Shown here in pieces: positions 22,726 to 35,379 of a stretch of DNA of 64,000 bases. The stretch is from Phoronis australis (Eukaryota > Phoronida > Phoronidae). The stretch is taken from assembly GCA_002633005.1 (NCBI GenBank), contig NMRA01000097.1, forward strand, positions 260,686 through 324,685. Direction: 5' to 3'. Each line of letters starts with the position of its first letter. Position 1 is the first letter of the stretch. The notes beneath the pieces are model-generated. The model worked only from the letters and a program-made list of their open reading frames with translations, was not told the DNA's origin and did not search any database. The translations under genes and the position numbers were made by a program.

Positions 22726-24059
22726 TCCTGTTTGATTCCCGGTTTTCTTGTTTTAAGGAACAAGGTTCTTGTTTTTTTATGCAGGTTAGCTGTTTTGAAG
22801 GTGCACGTGTCTGTTTTAGGGATATCTGTTTTACATCAACATTCTTGTTTCGATGGAACACTCTGAATTTACACAAATGCATGGACATCTGTCGAGGTTC
22901 ACTCGAGCCTCCCTTGCCTGGTAATGTTCTGAGGTAGTTACTTGAAATTACACCGTTTCACAAGTAGTCCAAACGAAAGAATTCCGCCGAATACGTGTAC
23001 ATGTATTTTTAAATGCTATTTCTGCAAGTGTCAGCCGCCAGATCTCGCATTTTTGCCTAACCCCCGTGACATCAAAACTTTTTGGTGGTTATCGCGCGAA
23101 TAAGTTTACGACGACCAAACGACTGGAGTATGTATCCTTTGTAAAAGTCACCTCAATTCCCGTAGACAAGGGTCATGGAAGATATTTATATAACCAGAAG
23201 AGATAACTTAAGACAATAAGCGACTTTTAAGCGACAATTTTTAGTGTACCGTGTATTTTATTTTGACGAGTTGAAAGCCACTGATTCGGTGACAGTATTC
23301 TACCACCGGTTTAAAACACAAACAATTGAGTTTATGTGTTCCTCGATCACCACTGACATCACTCACTACTAATAAAACATAAAGGTTGGGCACTAAAATC
23401 GATTTCCTCAGAATTTTTCGCCCAAACGTGCATGGAACTCTACGAAATCAGCATCGAAGAAATCGTCAAATACCCTCTCTCATTTCATCACGTCACGTTG
23501 CCTCGAGTGGTGATTTGACGACAAAAATGCCAAAATCACAAATTGTGCAAGGAGACTATTTGGCAACGTTCATGTCAGACAACCCTCGTGCATATCCAAA
23601 TTTTTCATGGTCGCTCCCGAAGCAATTCCGAAGCTCTGATTCCTTGCGCCCATGAATGTTTTTTCAGTGTCCTCCACATAATGATCTTTATAATCGAAAA
23701 AGCACGGATTGCTGGCTATACTAACGCAGGCCTATTACGAAATCTGACAGTTGCCGATGAGAGATTTTCTACGACTAAACGTTCAGACTAACATTACTTC
23801 AATGCTAAATTTAGTAAACCCGATCATTTAAATTGGGGACAATTTTCACAACTTTTTCTTGGCGGTTGCTTGCTCATGCTCGAGATTTTATCTTCGACAG
23901 ACGTGCAAGTACATGTATAAGTACAACTGAAATTCGCTATGTTAAATATTTAGCTTCCTTGAATTCAGAGTTTTCTGGTTGTTATAGAAATTCCGCCGCC
24001 AAATCACCCACAAGGACAATTTAAAGGGATCGGGGGAAAATAAGGCGATACCGATCTAA
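22505..24059. repeat. Segment A of a triplicated region
   Basis: It starts tgtgaataatttttgg and ends cgataccgatctaa immediately before the N at 24060. The same start is at 24061 and the same end at 25585. It contains the LINE 3 palm and a non-coding unit (from about 22730). Confidence 0.8.
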
Positions 24060-24060
24060 N
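24060..24060. other. Single-N assembly join
   Basis: It separates near-identical sequence (22505-24059 versus 24061-25585). Confidence 0.9.
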
Positions 24061-24404
24061 TGTGAATAATTTTTGGCCCCATCAAGGTCTTTACAACTGT
24101 AGTTTTCCTACCATCTAAGAAAAATCTTGTATCATCGGCATACTCAGTAAGTATAAATTAATCATTTCTTTGTCGATTGTTTTTAATTTCCCCATCTTGT
24201 TTCGTCATCATAGCTAATGCTTCAGCACATAAAATGCAAACATACAGTATAGTCTCAGAAAATATGAAAGACTGTAAAGGTTGGGCACTAAAATTGATTT
24301 CCTCAGAAGTTTACGCCCAAACGTGCATGGAACTCTACGAAATCAGCATCGAAGAAATCGTCAAATACCTTCTCTCATTTCATCACATCACGTTGCCTCG
24401 AGTG
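24061..24404. repeat. Segment B (internally deleted copy)
   Basis: It matches 22505-22727 and then jumps to sequence matching 23384-23505 (aggttgggcactaaaat onward). It ends at the ctcgagtgg word, where segment C restarts inside the LINE part. Confidence 0.75.
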
Positions 24405-25585
24405 GTAAGTATAAATTAATCATTTCTTTGTCGATTGTTTTTAATTTCCCCATCTTGTTTCGTCATCATAGCTTATGCTTCAGCACATAAAATGCAAACA
24501 TACAGTATAGTCTCAGAAAATATGAAAGACTGTAAGGTTTCCTGTTTGATTCCCGGTTTTCTTGTTTTAAGGAACAAGGTTCTTGTTTTTTATGCAAGTT
24601 AGCTGTTTTGAAGGTGCACGTGTCTGTTTTAGGGATATCTGTTTTACCTCAACATTCCTGTTTCGATGGAACACTCTGAATTTACACAAATGCATGGACA
24701 TCTGTCGAGGTTCACTCGAGCTTCCCTTGCCTGGTAATGTTCTGAGGTAGTTTTAAGCGACAATTTTTAGTGTAACGTGTATTTTATTTTGACGAGTTGA
24801 AAGCCACTGATTCGGTGACAGTATTCTACCACCGGTTTAAAACACAAACAATTGAGTTTATGTGTTTCTCGATCACCACTGACATCACTCACTACTAATA
24901 AAACATAAAGGTTTGGCACTAAAATCGATTTCCTCAGAAGTTTACGCCCAAAGGTGCATGGAACTCTACGAAATCAGCATCGAAGAAATCGTCAAATACC
25001 TTCTCTCATTTCATCACATCACGTTGCCTCGAGTGGTGATTTGACGACAAAAATGCCAAAATCACAAATTGTGCATGGAGGCTATTTGGCAACGTTCATG
25101 TCAGACAACCCTCGTGCATATCCAAAATTTTCATGGTCGCTCCCGAAGCAATTCCGAAGCTCTGATTCCTCGCGCCCATGAATGTTTTTTCAGTGTCCTC
25201 CACATAATGATCTTTATAATCGAAAAAGCACGGAATGCTGGCTATACTAACGCAGGCCTACTACGAAATCTGACAGTTGCCGATGAGAGATTTTCTACGA
25301 CTAAACGTTCAGACTAACATTACTTCAATGCTAAATTTAGTAAACTCGATCATTTAAATTGGGGACAATTTTCACAACTTTTTCTTGGCGGTTGCTTGCT
25401 CATGCTCGAGATTTTATCTTCGACAGACGTGAAAGTACATGTATAAGTACAACTGAAATTCGCTATGTTAAATATTTAGCTTCTTTGAATTCAGAGTTTT
25501 CTGGTTGTTATAGAAATTCCGCCGCCAAATCACCCACAAGGACAATTTAAAGGGATCGGGGGAAAATAAGGCGATACCGATCTAA
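24405..25585. repeat. Segment C (copy with a 290-base deletion)
   Basis: It matches 22590-22935 and then 23227-24059. The junction at ctgaggtag|ttttaagcgac marks an internal deletion relative to segment A. Confidence 0.75.
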
Positions 25586-27330
25586 CGGAAGATTTTATTT
25601 GGATTTGGTACAGATGGGAGTTTAGGGTCGGTAAACTTTTAGTGTCCGACTTTTCTAATATGGTTATCAGTCATCGGCAAATTCGTCTGCCTGTGGCTTA
25701 AAATACACGGGATACATGTAGGATTAGTACTTAATACGAAGGGAAGTATTATAGCCCTGTTCAGCTAGCCAAGATGCCTATTACTACGAGCACATTGCCT
25801 ACAAAACTGTGGCAAGTGCATTTTGATGGATTTGCTGATGGCCTATTCGCTGCAAAATTATCACTAGATTACATGCATAGTTTAAGAGTTCCCACCATGC
25901 ATTTTCTTATTTGTTGAGGTTTCATTTAGCTAATATGAAGTGAATACCATGAAATCGAAAAAAAATATTCATTTTGTTATGCAAAATAGACGCAATTTTT
26001 TATGTTTTTTTAGAAAGTTCGTTATTTCCAATTTTCCCTCGAGGTGATGTATAATGGGTGGAAGACGTTTGGTCATCTTGCAATCAATTGCAATGGCGGA
26101 ACACATCAGATAAGAAGACGTGGATAATTTTGAGCAAGAACTGGGCAACAATTATGCAATAGAGACACTTAACAATCACTGTCAAAGGCATCAATAAACC
26201 TAGGTCACTCGTATTCAAAACTGTGATGATGGAATGAGCACGGTCGAAACACAATACATGTACATTATTTAGCCTACATGTACATGTCGTACTACTCGAT
26301 CTGGGCTGGCGATGAGGGCCTGGCATCACTCGCCTTAGAATTGAACCGGTTTTATCCGTTGCTTATAAAATTTGCAAATACTCTTACACAGTGGCAAGTC
26401 CTTCATCGTAACGCCGCTTTTGTGTTTGGTCAAAACATGATTCCTTAAATAGTGCTAAACAAATGGTGGCTACCGACCGATTTTCATGCTCCCCACTTCC
26501 ATTCCACACTCTTGTATGGCGCACACACCGATCCCAATTCTATGCAACTTTTACGTCTTTAAGAAATTCGAACACATATAGGTTCTTGGTTCATTTTCTG
26601 TTAATATAATCCCCACAAATGCACCTTTTCATGTCTGAAGAAAGAGAGTCTCCGCGAATCTTCCTCACAACTCCTCAGTAACGCATTGGTAAAAAACAAA
26701 AGTCACTGACGGAGACCGTCTTCCACTGTTTACATGCCTTCCCGATAACAGAAAAAGTTGTTTTTAATGTTTGATTTGTTTCTGAGCAATAGGTATACTA
26801 AAATCTATCAAATTTATTAAGGTGTATTAATAAAATTTATCTGAGACACAGGGTCATGGTGGGAACTATTTAATGAAAGCACTGTTTTTTGGATGAATCA
26901 GAGGAAAGCACGTGCAATCTCATTGCATTGAAATGAAACATCCCTCTACGTTATTGGCATGTCGCATGCACCTGCTCTGCCGTACTTCAAATGTATTATT
27001 TAGACAGATGGTATAATTAAACAGTGATGGATTGTCATATCTTTAAATATTTTGATGGTGGAAGAGTATTTTGCATTCAAGGTGGCTTTATATATGTAAC
27101 CGTTTTGTGCAACTGTCTACTTTGGGACGACATGGGGTCAAAATTGCAACTTCTCTACACTGAATAAAAAAGGCGATACCATTGAAGCAACATTGTACCA
27201 GATGTTGAATGCATTGAAACGGAAGGGAAACTGGTGTTATTAATTTCTCAGATTTTGTTTCAACTAAGATGTTACAAACTGACCGTGCTATCAGGGGAGT
27301 CTTCGTCTAGACGTACGCGCGTCACGGCGC
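25586..27330. other. Non-coding stretch
   Basis: No exon recognised on either strand; presumably intron or intergenic DNA upstream of gene A. Confidence 0.4.
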
Positions 27331-27440
27331 CTTTTCGACAAAGTACATGTGAGCTGCAAAGTACATTCCCGTCCACTTACTTAATCCAGTTCCATCATGA
27401 GTTTTGTCAACAACAGCGGGGTCCCAGTGGGCGTAAATAC
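27331..27440. repeat. Left copy of a 110-base duplication beside an N
   Basis: Identical to 27629-27738. The copies flank the GC-rich array and the N at 27628, which suggests overlapping allelic contigs that differ by an insertion. Confidence 0.8.
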
Positions 27441-27454
27441 AGCACACATCACGA

Positions 27455-27627
27455 ATTTTTGGCCGACCGGTCGGAAATTGGTCGACGACCGGCCGTCGAC
27501 CGGTCGTCTAGCCGACCAGCAGCCGACCAACAACGGTCGGCTAGGAGCCGTCTACTGAGTCGCCTCTGTGGTCGGCACTTGGGTCGGCTAAGTGGTCGCC
27601 TAGCGTAGACGACCAATTCGGATTAAG
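27455..27627. repeat. GC-rich palindrome array (GGCCGACCGGTCGG type)
   Basis: Within 170 bases the words GACCGGTCG, GGTCGGCTA, CCGACCA and their complements recur about ten times, giving several perfect palindromes. It is cut at the N at 27628. The composition differs sharply from the AT-rich surroundings. Confidence 0.65.
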
Positions 27628-27678
27628 NCTTTTCGACAAAGTACATGTGAGCTGCAAAGTACATTCCCGTCCACTTAC

Positions 27679-27741
27679 TTAATCCAGTTCCATCATGAGT
27701 TTTGTCAACAACAGCGGGGTCCCAGTGGGCGTAAATACCAT
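27679..27741 (-). CDS. Weak exon candidate resembling start of a CTHRC1-like module
   Basis: Between ccatag| (27742) and a donor GTAAGT (27678) the minus strand reads GIYAHWDPAVVDKTHDGTGL, similar in layout to the WSWALNDSTSNGHI start of the module at 14917-14814. Entry is phase 1, as in the other two copies, but it leaves in phase 1 instead of 0. The acceptor is weak. It could belong upstream of the 15373 exon or be chance. The other strand also has an open frame (27695-28033) without recognised domains. Confidence 0.25.
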   Translation of the reverse strand: MVFTPTGTPLLLTKLMMELD

Positions 27742-28034
27742 CTATGGCACCGGGGCTTGGTCAATCATGGCCGTCAAAACGAATAAAGTAGCGCAGAATG
27801 CCATATTGGCTCAAGCAGATGTTAGATTGAAACAGAACGCGTATGGCAGAGTCCGCCGCTCTCTTAAAGTAGTGGTACGTCTGGAATACAGCAGGATACA
27901 GTGTGAGCCAAGAAACGCTGCAAAGACATTTATAGGAAGAGGGTTACGTACAGTTACCCCAAAAGGCTTTTGCTCCATCGACATTTTATCGGAAGAAACA
28001 ACTATTAAGACATACATTTCAAAACTAGTTTGAG

Positions 28035-29850
28035 TGGATGTTATTGCTACCTAAACAACAATGTTGTTATTCATGGCGGTTATAAATTCACTTTAGTGTC
28101 CACCGTTTCGATGGACGAGTTTACAGCCAACGACATAAGCTGTCAATCACTCGAGTACATTGGTCACTCGAGATACATGATGATGACGATGCTTGCAGTC
28201 GTTCCCCTGTACAAAACCTTCAATATTATGTTGACTACAGCCATGCCATTCAACGATATTACGTAAATATACATTGAGCAGATTTGAATCTACGGAGCAC
28301 GCTAAACACTTTTCACTGGTGGCATACCGCACAACCTCTGAAAGCTTGACAAATCCAGTAACATAGTGCGCAGAATCGAACACCATCAAATGGCAATTCG
28401 CCTAATCGAACCAGCAAGTGTAAATTTTAGGATTTTTTGACAGTACTGTTCAAGCTGGACATTTTGAAGGGTGCATTACATCAATAGGAGTTGTTGTACC
28501 CCAAAAGTCATTGTTCATTAATATAATGCGGCCATGAAATTTTTTTCTCTGACCGAAATTGTACTGATACTTTGGTCAACATTAAGAAGCCAAAAAATAA
28601 AATCAAAGCCCATTAATTTTTAGGTTAAGATGGAAGTTTATCTAAATATAGCAATTTGATTTCTAAAATTTGATAGATTTTTCAAAACACATGTACTATG
28701 CAGGTATATCTTGTTAACAAACGAAATAGTGGATTAAGTTTTGGGTCAATCAACAACTCTCCTGCAGTAGTGCGTCTGGAATACAGCGCAAGGCTTTGAC
28801 AATGCAAGGAAAATAGCGAAGCAATTGGCAGGTAAGACCAAAAATGTTATCCAAGTTTTTTTTCTTCTTGGATAAATATTTTAATGACCCTGAACGTGTA
28901 GAATACCTGGGAAGTAAACCAATGACAACTTCTTTAGAGTAAACTGTGGAAATTGGTGACCTAACGTTGAAATGATGTACGGAAGTCGGCCAATGAAATG
29001 TAAAAATTCATGGGACCTTTATTACACTAACTTTACTGTCATGGTGATGACCCCCGTCTGCTCTCAATCTAGTGCAGATGTGTAAACATCAACCTAGTGA
29101 ACACTGAGTTGGGCAAATGGACAAGCCGATATTCACCAGGCCTAGGTGGTGTTCATAAAGAATTGTTTCTCCGTTTAGCATATGTTGGAATGCCGTGCAG
29201 ATACCGACGGTTAAGAAGAGTAAAGTCGAATAAAGTAAAACAAGGAGCGTCGTTACTAAAATATATTAAAACATCTCCCACCTTTCGAGCGATATATTTT
29301 TATCAAGGTCGTGACACAGACTGCCGATTAGATAGATATGCAAGTGCTGTATAAAGTAGCGGTTATCTGTGCTACTTTATATCTATCAGTTCTGAAGCCT
29401 GCATCATGCCCTTGATAAATAGCGTACCACTAAAAACATGGGAAATGTTTTGATATATTTTAGTACGTGCTTTTAATTTATACATGTACATGCATTACTT
29501 AACCTCTGAATAGATCGAGTGAACCTTGTTATACTATAGCCGCCGCCCAGCGAAGTTTGAGTCGCCGACCGACACGAGACTGCGGTTTCAAACGCCAACT
29601 TGAGTACATGTACATATATGTGTAACTAGTAAGAGTGAACACATCGATTCATGTGCATTACCCTCAAAAACAAGTACATGAGAGCAGGAGCTGTGCAACT
29701 CCATTGTTCTCTAAATGCATGGACAAGATTGTCCAACGGTTGTTTGCATGTCATTTCAAGTAAGTTCAGCATTAATAAAAGCTCAATGTTATTCATGAGA
29801 ACCAGCTTTTAACGGCGTTGGAATGTATTGATAAATTGTCAGGGATTTTG
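28035..29850. other. Non-coding stretch
   Basis: No gene recognised. Short open frames here carry no known motif. Confidence 0.4.
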
Positions 29851-29857
29851 GTATTAG
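29851..29857. repeat. 7-bp target duplication, left
   Basis: GTATTAG here is repeated exactly at 33276-33282, directly outside the inverted ends of the element between them. Confidence 0.7.
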
Positions 29858-32800
29858 CAGGAAGAGATTACCAGGAAGGGACAACTGTTTTAGCGCATTT
29901 TAACGTGTTTTCAAAGGCAATTTCAAAAGTAAATGTTAAAGTCGTCTAGAATCCAAGCATTGTGTTTGAAAGCTTAACTCTTTAGCTATAAAATGACACC
30001 ACTTTGGTCCCCAAAGACTGCATATTAATAATACTAGGATGCTTGAATATGACTTGTTTTACCCTTCCAAAAGATGCCTCTTCCCAGGCATGTACTCGGG
30101 CATGATCCTCTTTTTTGAACCAACAGATGTCACTAATATATGCAAATGAGACTCGCATCTCCTACGTCATATGACGTCATACTACGCGAGCTTCGAATTT
30201 GAACCCTCAGGTGCCTATAGTGAATGACACAGTTCTACCTGATTGGCAGATCTAAGAAAATTACTGAAGAACTCACACAAGTCAATGTTCAAAGAACATT
30301 GATTGGTTTCACATGAAAATACATTTAATTGTATTTGGATACGCTTGCATGTGTGTATGCGTGGACTTCGTCATTTCAGTGCTTAAATCCAGATTTAGAA
30401 GCAGGTGTTAGTCAAGAAATTAGCTGCTGGAAAACCACAGTGGCCGGTGTCGCGGCGTAGCTGGGAAGTCTGATCCATGCATGCGCAATTCGACGAACTA
30501 ATGCTAGTCGCTGGTCAGCTCTGCTATGATTCATTCCTTGTTGAAACACGGCCACTGGTCCAGCTTCTGCCGGCGGGCGGCTGGGGAAAATGAACGCGTG
30601 TCCCAAAAATGCACACACTTCAACCCCTCAGTGCAGTTCAAGTTCTTTTCCCGTCAATCACTGTGCGCGGATTCTACGCTGGCAGCCTACTGCATGACTA
30701 CACCTTATTTTTAACGTGGGTGCGTCACTGCCGAGTCACGACATGTCCAGCCTTTGCAGTATGCACGGGAATGGCAAGCAAACGATTCGGTTCTTAGAAG
30801 AACCTAAATTCATTGCACAATACTACTGGGAACTACAAGCATTCCAAATTGATGAGCAATTACTTAACTTCTTTTTCGATCTACGGTGTGGAAATTTTTG
30901 AATTTCATTAGTCTAGTTTTTAATTCAATAAATCATTTAGAGCTGCCCGATATTCATGAATATCACTGTTATCGTTTAGTATCCTTCTTTGCGACCCTAT
31001 GGTGGTCTGATGATGGATCGAATTCTTGCAAGTCAGCCTTCAGGCTTCAACTAATCAGTGACGCACCGCCATTTCTTACAAGACAGCTACTGTGCTGTGC
31101 ACGAATGTTTTGTGTTTTTGATGAATTTGGAATCTCAACTTCCCCTCGTGAGTAGTTGGCAGTGTCATGCCGGAGATGTATAGAGGGCGCAGTACTGAAA
31201 AAAGTGTGGGAGCNGTGCACCTAACGCCTATGGACCACTGAAAAACTTGGACTGAATTAATACGCTCCGCAAAACTTTTGCTTTACAAATTTTCTCGAAT
31301 TTTCGAAATACATGTATGAATGATTAGGTGCACATTTTCGAGGGCGCTTAGACGACCTACGCTGCAAAAACGGAGACCCTAACAACAGTTGTCCTGGACA
31401 GGACCCTCAAATAGTAAACCATACACTGATACCCAGTTGTCAATGTTCTCTTGATTTTTTTCTCTGATCAGTATTCGAAGTCTTTCTTTTTTGTCTTTCC
31501 CCAGCCCCACACCTTTGTCGGCTGCCATGGTTTGACCCTGAAGCATGCAATTTTTTTGGGGTGGCACTCGCCCTCCCCCCGCTTACTAAGGTCCTGATCG
31601 AGTCCATCTTTGGTCCAAGGTCAATGTTGTGTTTCAACACGCACTCGTTGTATAGCTTGAGCATTAAATTGAAGGTTTAAGAAATACAGGATCATTTTTG
31701 CGCATTTAATTGTGCGCGTAAAAGGGTTATGGATTCGTACTGAATTTGTTGCTGCAACTTGTCTCATGGGTCTGTACCCGGCACGTGACGCAAGTCGACT
31801 GTAGCAAAGTGGCCAGTGAAAATGTAAGGCAGCACCAGGCCAGTGGGCGTGTGTGACAACTCGGATTTCTACTCTCTTACTATGAAAACCATTGAATGGC
31901 AATTACCAGCACCTGCAAACAAGAATTTTGAAGTATGGAGAATTTAAACAGGAGTTAGCTGTAGACTTGGTGGCGAAGCTGCCGACATTCCAGCCACGGT
32001 TACTGCCGGTCCTTCGAAGCAATTATAGCACATATACAGAATTTTTTAAGAATGGCAAGGGTGCGTTTTGTGTTGACGGAAATGTCCATGGCGTCGAGGA
32101 AATTGAGGCATTTAATGATGAACAACTGTTGTGGCTTAATTTGGAAAAACACCTAGCAAAACTAACTTCCAAGTATGCATACTGTGGCGGAATTAAGAAA
32201 TACGATTATGGTAGTGCTAATTGTAGCAGAGCCACAAAGTGGGCTAAAATGGTAGGAAATTAGGCATAACATTTCTGTAGCAGACAAAAGGTTGTTTGGC
32301 GCAGGAGAAGGCCGATGTCTTCAATGCTCAGAAAAATTTCGGCAGGCAAGACTTGCCACGAAAACGGCACAGTTGAGTCCGGGCATTCTAAAGGAAAGAA
32401 CTGCAGCCAATTCCAATTATTCGGTGCAACTTCTCTCACCCGACGGCGTTGTTTCACGATACCGCAACCTCAAACAACGTCAAAGAAACGAAACGCGGAG
32501 GGTGAGATATTACAGAGTATTAATATTTATTCTTGGATACAGGTATCTATCTCAAAATGAATTCCCCACGGTCATTCTTTATGCCGATAGCAATGTTTTC
32601 GTCAACTAGGTGAAGAAGAACAGGAATCATAGACAACCCGCGCGCTCCTTCTATGGTTCTGACACTTCAAACTTTTGTCAACATGATAGGTAGCCGCAGA
32701 CAGTTCGATGTTGACCTCATTCTAATCTTCCCTGCAATCCACTGTCAGGGGACGAAAACAATTCAAAGTCCGCTCCTCGAAATAGGGCTTGCTTAACTGG

Positions 32801-33275
32801 AATTCAGAACTGCGGTCATGAGAGTGTTTTCACCTAATGATTGCGAAGCGATCGAGTTCGTTGTGATATCTTCATCAGCGCGTGCTCTCAGCGGGAGGTC
32901 ACCGCTTTATTCACTCAAGGGCTTGACCAACAACTGACGAGAGTCTCAGAACTACCACATGCAAATTTGATATGCAAATGAGGGAGTACTTGACTACTGC
33001 GCCATCTATACATCGACGGAAAGGCTAAATACCCGTGACTGCGTGTGGGAAGTTGCGATTGAGTGCGCTGAAGTCGATATTTTCAAAGTACAATTACACC
33101 ATTGTTTAAGGTTGCAAAGTGACTTTTTTGATATCCTTCTATAGAAAAAGCTTTAATCTCTGTTATAAAATCATCTGTTTCCTTTTAACCGAAACGTACG
33201 TCCTGAAATTAATCCGGGGAAGGAGGCCAAAAACGGCGGTTTAGCTAGTTGTCCCTTCCTGGTTATCTCTTCCTG
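29858..33275. mobile_element. Unclassified 3.4 kb DNA transposon with short TIRs
   Basis: The left end starts CAGGAAGAGATTACCAGG and the right end is its reverse complement with one change (A for T), continuing as AAGGGACAACT on both sides; similarity then fades over about 40 bases. A perfect 7-bp direct repeat GTATTAG flanks the element. A plus-strand open frame of about 123 codons (31892-32263) and a minus-strand one near 31379-31570 lie inside; neither was recognised. A single N is at 31214. The 7-bp duplication is unusual (hAT and P make 8, Dada-type 6-7), so superfamily assignment is open. Confidence 0.65.
31892..32263 (+). CDS. Unrecognised open frame inside the 3.4 kb element
   Basis: It encodes about 120 residues with a composition that looks protein-like (KYGEFKQELAVDLVAKL, ENDEQLLWL-like acidic helix, then CGGIKKYDYGSANC). 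No ATG begins it; the open frame starts after a stop near 31890, so it could be an internal exon or the body of a truncated gene. The position inside a TIR element suggests a transposase or accessory fragment. No catalytic triad or zinc finger was identified. Confidence 0.3.
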   Translation: MNGNYQHLQTRILKYGEFKQELAVDLVAKLPTFQPRLLPVLRSNYSTYTEFFKNGKGAFCVDGNVHGVEEIEAFNDEQLLWLNLEKHLAKLTSKYAYCGGIKKYDYGSANCSRATKWAKMVGN

Positions 33276-33282
33276 GTATTAG
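33276..33282. repeat. 7-bp target duplication, right
   Basis: GTATTAG, pair of 29851-29857. Confidence 0.7.
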
Positions 33283-35379
33283 GTACGTTGCAAGGCCACA
33301 CACTTGTAAATTAAGTCAACAGCAGGGGCAGTAAAAGTATATCTACTCATTAACGAAAATTAGTTAACCCATTGCAATTGCAAATCCTTGCTATCGCTAA
33401 TCACCCCTGCATCTGGGGGCCAGCAAACATAAGATCTGGGGAATAAAAGCTTCCTTCTCTAAGCAACGCAAATTATTCACTCACTCTTGACATCTGAGTA
33501 TATTATCAAGTACTGTTTTCGCCAAATACTCGCTGTATGGTAGTTTAACAGAAATATGCATTTATGGCGAGGTCCCTTATAGCGCAGTGCAATAACCTGT
33601 TTGCTCATTCTACTTAATTTTACACCACGCGAGGGCGCACCCGTTGCGCATGCACAACTCGAAACAGTGGACTCCTTTATTGAAAGAGCTAGCGGCTAGA
33701 TCCGTTATCTGTTGACGTGTTTTGATTCCTTACTCTTTGGCATGAGCTGTCATCTCTACCGTCGTTCACTTAAAGCACGCAGTTCTCCATATGCGTTGTC
33801 CCTTACGTAAAGGAGGCCGTTGTCCGCTTCATTCGCACCAGTCCACGTGTATTGTTTGATGTTGAATCTGGATAGCTTTGGACAGGTTCCTATAGGGAAA
33901 AATCACCTCTGTCATAATACTGAAGAATAAAGTTGTGCGGAAACGTCACTCTACCGATCATCAGCTGCTAAATACATTTTAAAAGCAAAACCAAATATAA
34001 TTAAATGCCTAAGCGCTTGTAGACATGCACCTCACTGAAGGGGTACTGCGGCAGATCTACGTTTTCAATAATGGATGGTTATTATTCAAGCGAATCCGAG
34101 GCGCTTAGTGCCGACCGGTGGAAAGCCCTCCCGTGAAAGCTTTTTTGTTTGTTTTTGTAGCTGATTTAGTTTTCCTGGCGACGTATTTTTCATTTTTGAT
34201 CCTGTCTCGGGGGTTAAATCCACCGAACCCCCGATGGATCCGCCTCTGGTGTAAGCAGAAACAAGGCGAAGAGGACAGCTACGGCGTGAAATATGAATTG
34301 CAGGACTAGGGCCAAGGAAAATATCGGAGGAGGGGCAGCAGGAGGAAGAACGGGAGGTAGGTACGAACGGCAAGTTTGAACGAGTCGACGGACGGACCGA
34401 TGATGAGAGAAAAATGCAAAATACGAAGGCCATGGAGACGATAAAGTCGAATGGAAAATTATCCGTAAGCTTTTTTGGTGTGCGACAAAGGACCACTATA
34501 CATGTTCAGACACCCCAGAGCATTCAGTATACATGGACGACGCACATATTCCGAGGTCCAACCACAGCGCACTTAGATTTTACCATATCACTTATAGAAA
34601 TGGGTGTAAGCCGCTGTCAGCATTCTGGATTTGACCTTGGCACCACAAATTGAGCTAGATACATGTATTGCCGGGTTGTAATCTTGACAAACGAATACTT
34701 TTAATACGTAAATTTAGACAGTCGTAATGTAAAATTCCGTTTTTTGTTTGCAATTGGGTTTTCAAGCACTGCAGGTAGATTACTTTGAGTCTATGCAACG
34801 GTCCTCAACAGTTTGATATAAGTTTCCTGACGAGGCGACGCACAGGACTAGCCGTCATTTCGGCTTTCAAATTAGCATCACGGTAGATCAGTTTTTCACT
34901 AAAACAGCAAACGTTTTGGACAAATTTGGCCAGTCGGGCTTTTGATTGGCTTTGCTCTAAATCTACTTTTTCGTGAGGGTGCCCCCCAGTATTATTGTAA
35001 TCATGAGTGGGGCGCTCGTCTCTAACCCCTGTGTCCAGATTCCTGCGTCGACATTTGATATTGAACGAGTATTTCCTTCAAAGTGGTGTGGTGTGGCCGG
35101 AGGGACACTGCCAATGTCAACCCCATGTCGGCAAAAACTTACGATGTGGACGACACTTACATTGTACGATGTCAACAGTACTCAAGATGTCATGGGACGA
35201 GAGAGCGACACCTTTGCTAAATATCGTACTCTGTTGCTACATACATGTAATGACTTTGACTGGGTTGTCTCTGTCTTCAGATTTGCAATGCATAAAGCTT
35301 GATAGCTAGTAATTCCGTATAATGCACAGTACAGCAAAACGTAATTTGACCATCAAAGTTGTTGTTAAACTTGCCTTAC
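33283..35379. other. Non-coding stretch
   Basis: It contains a GGGGCGGATCC repeat fragment at 34205-34255. No exon supported. An EGF-like word (QCPSGH, minus strand near 35100) is broken by stops and was not called. Confidence 0.4.

Noticed and set aside
27695-28033. 112-codon plus-strand open frame as a gene
   Set aside because: No domain, no supporting splice context, begins inside the 110-base duplication, and overlaps a minus-strand candidate exon; length is within chance for this window.
34980-35175. EGF-like module on the minus strand
   Set aside because: Only a short QCPSGH word; in-frame stops and cysteine spacing do not fit.
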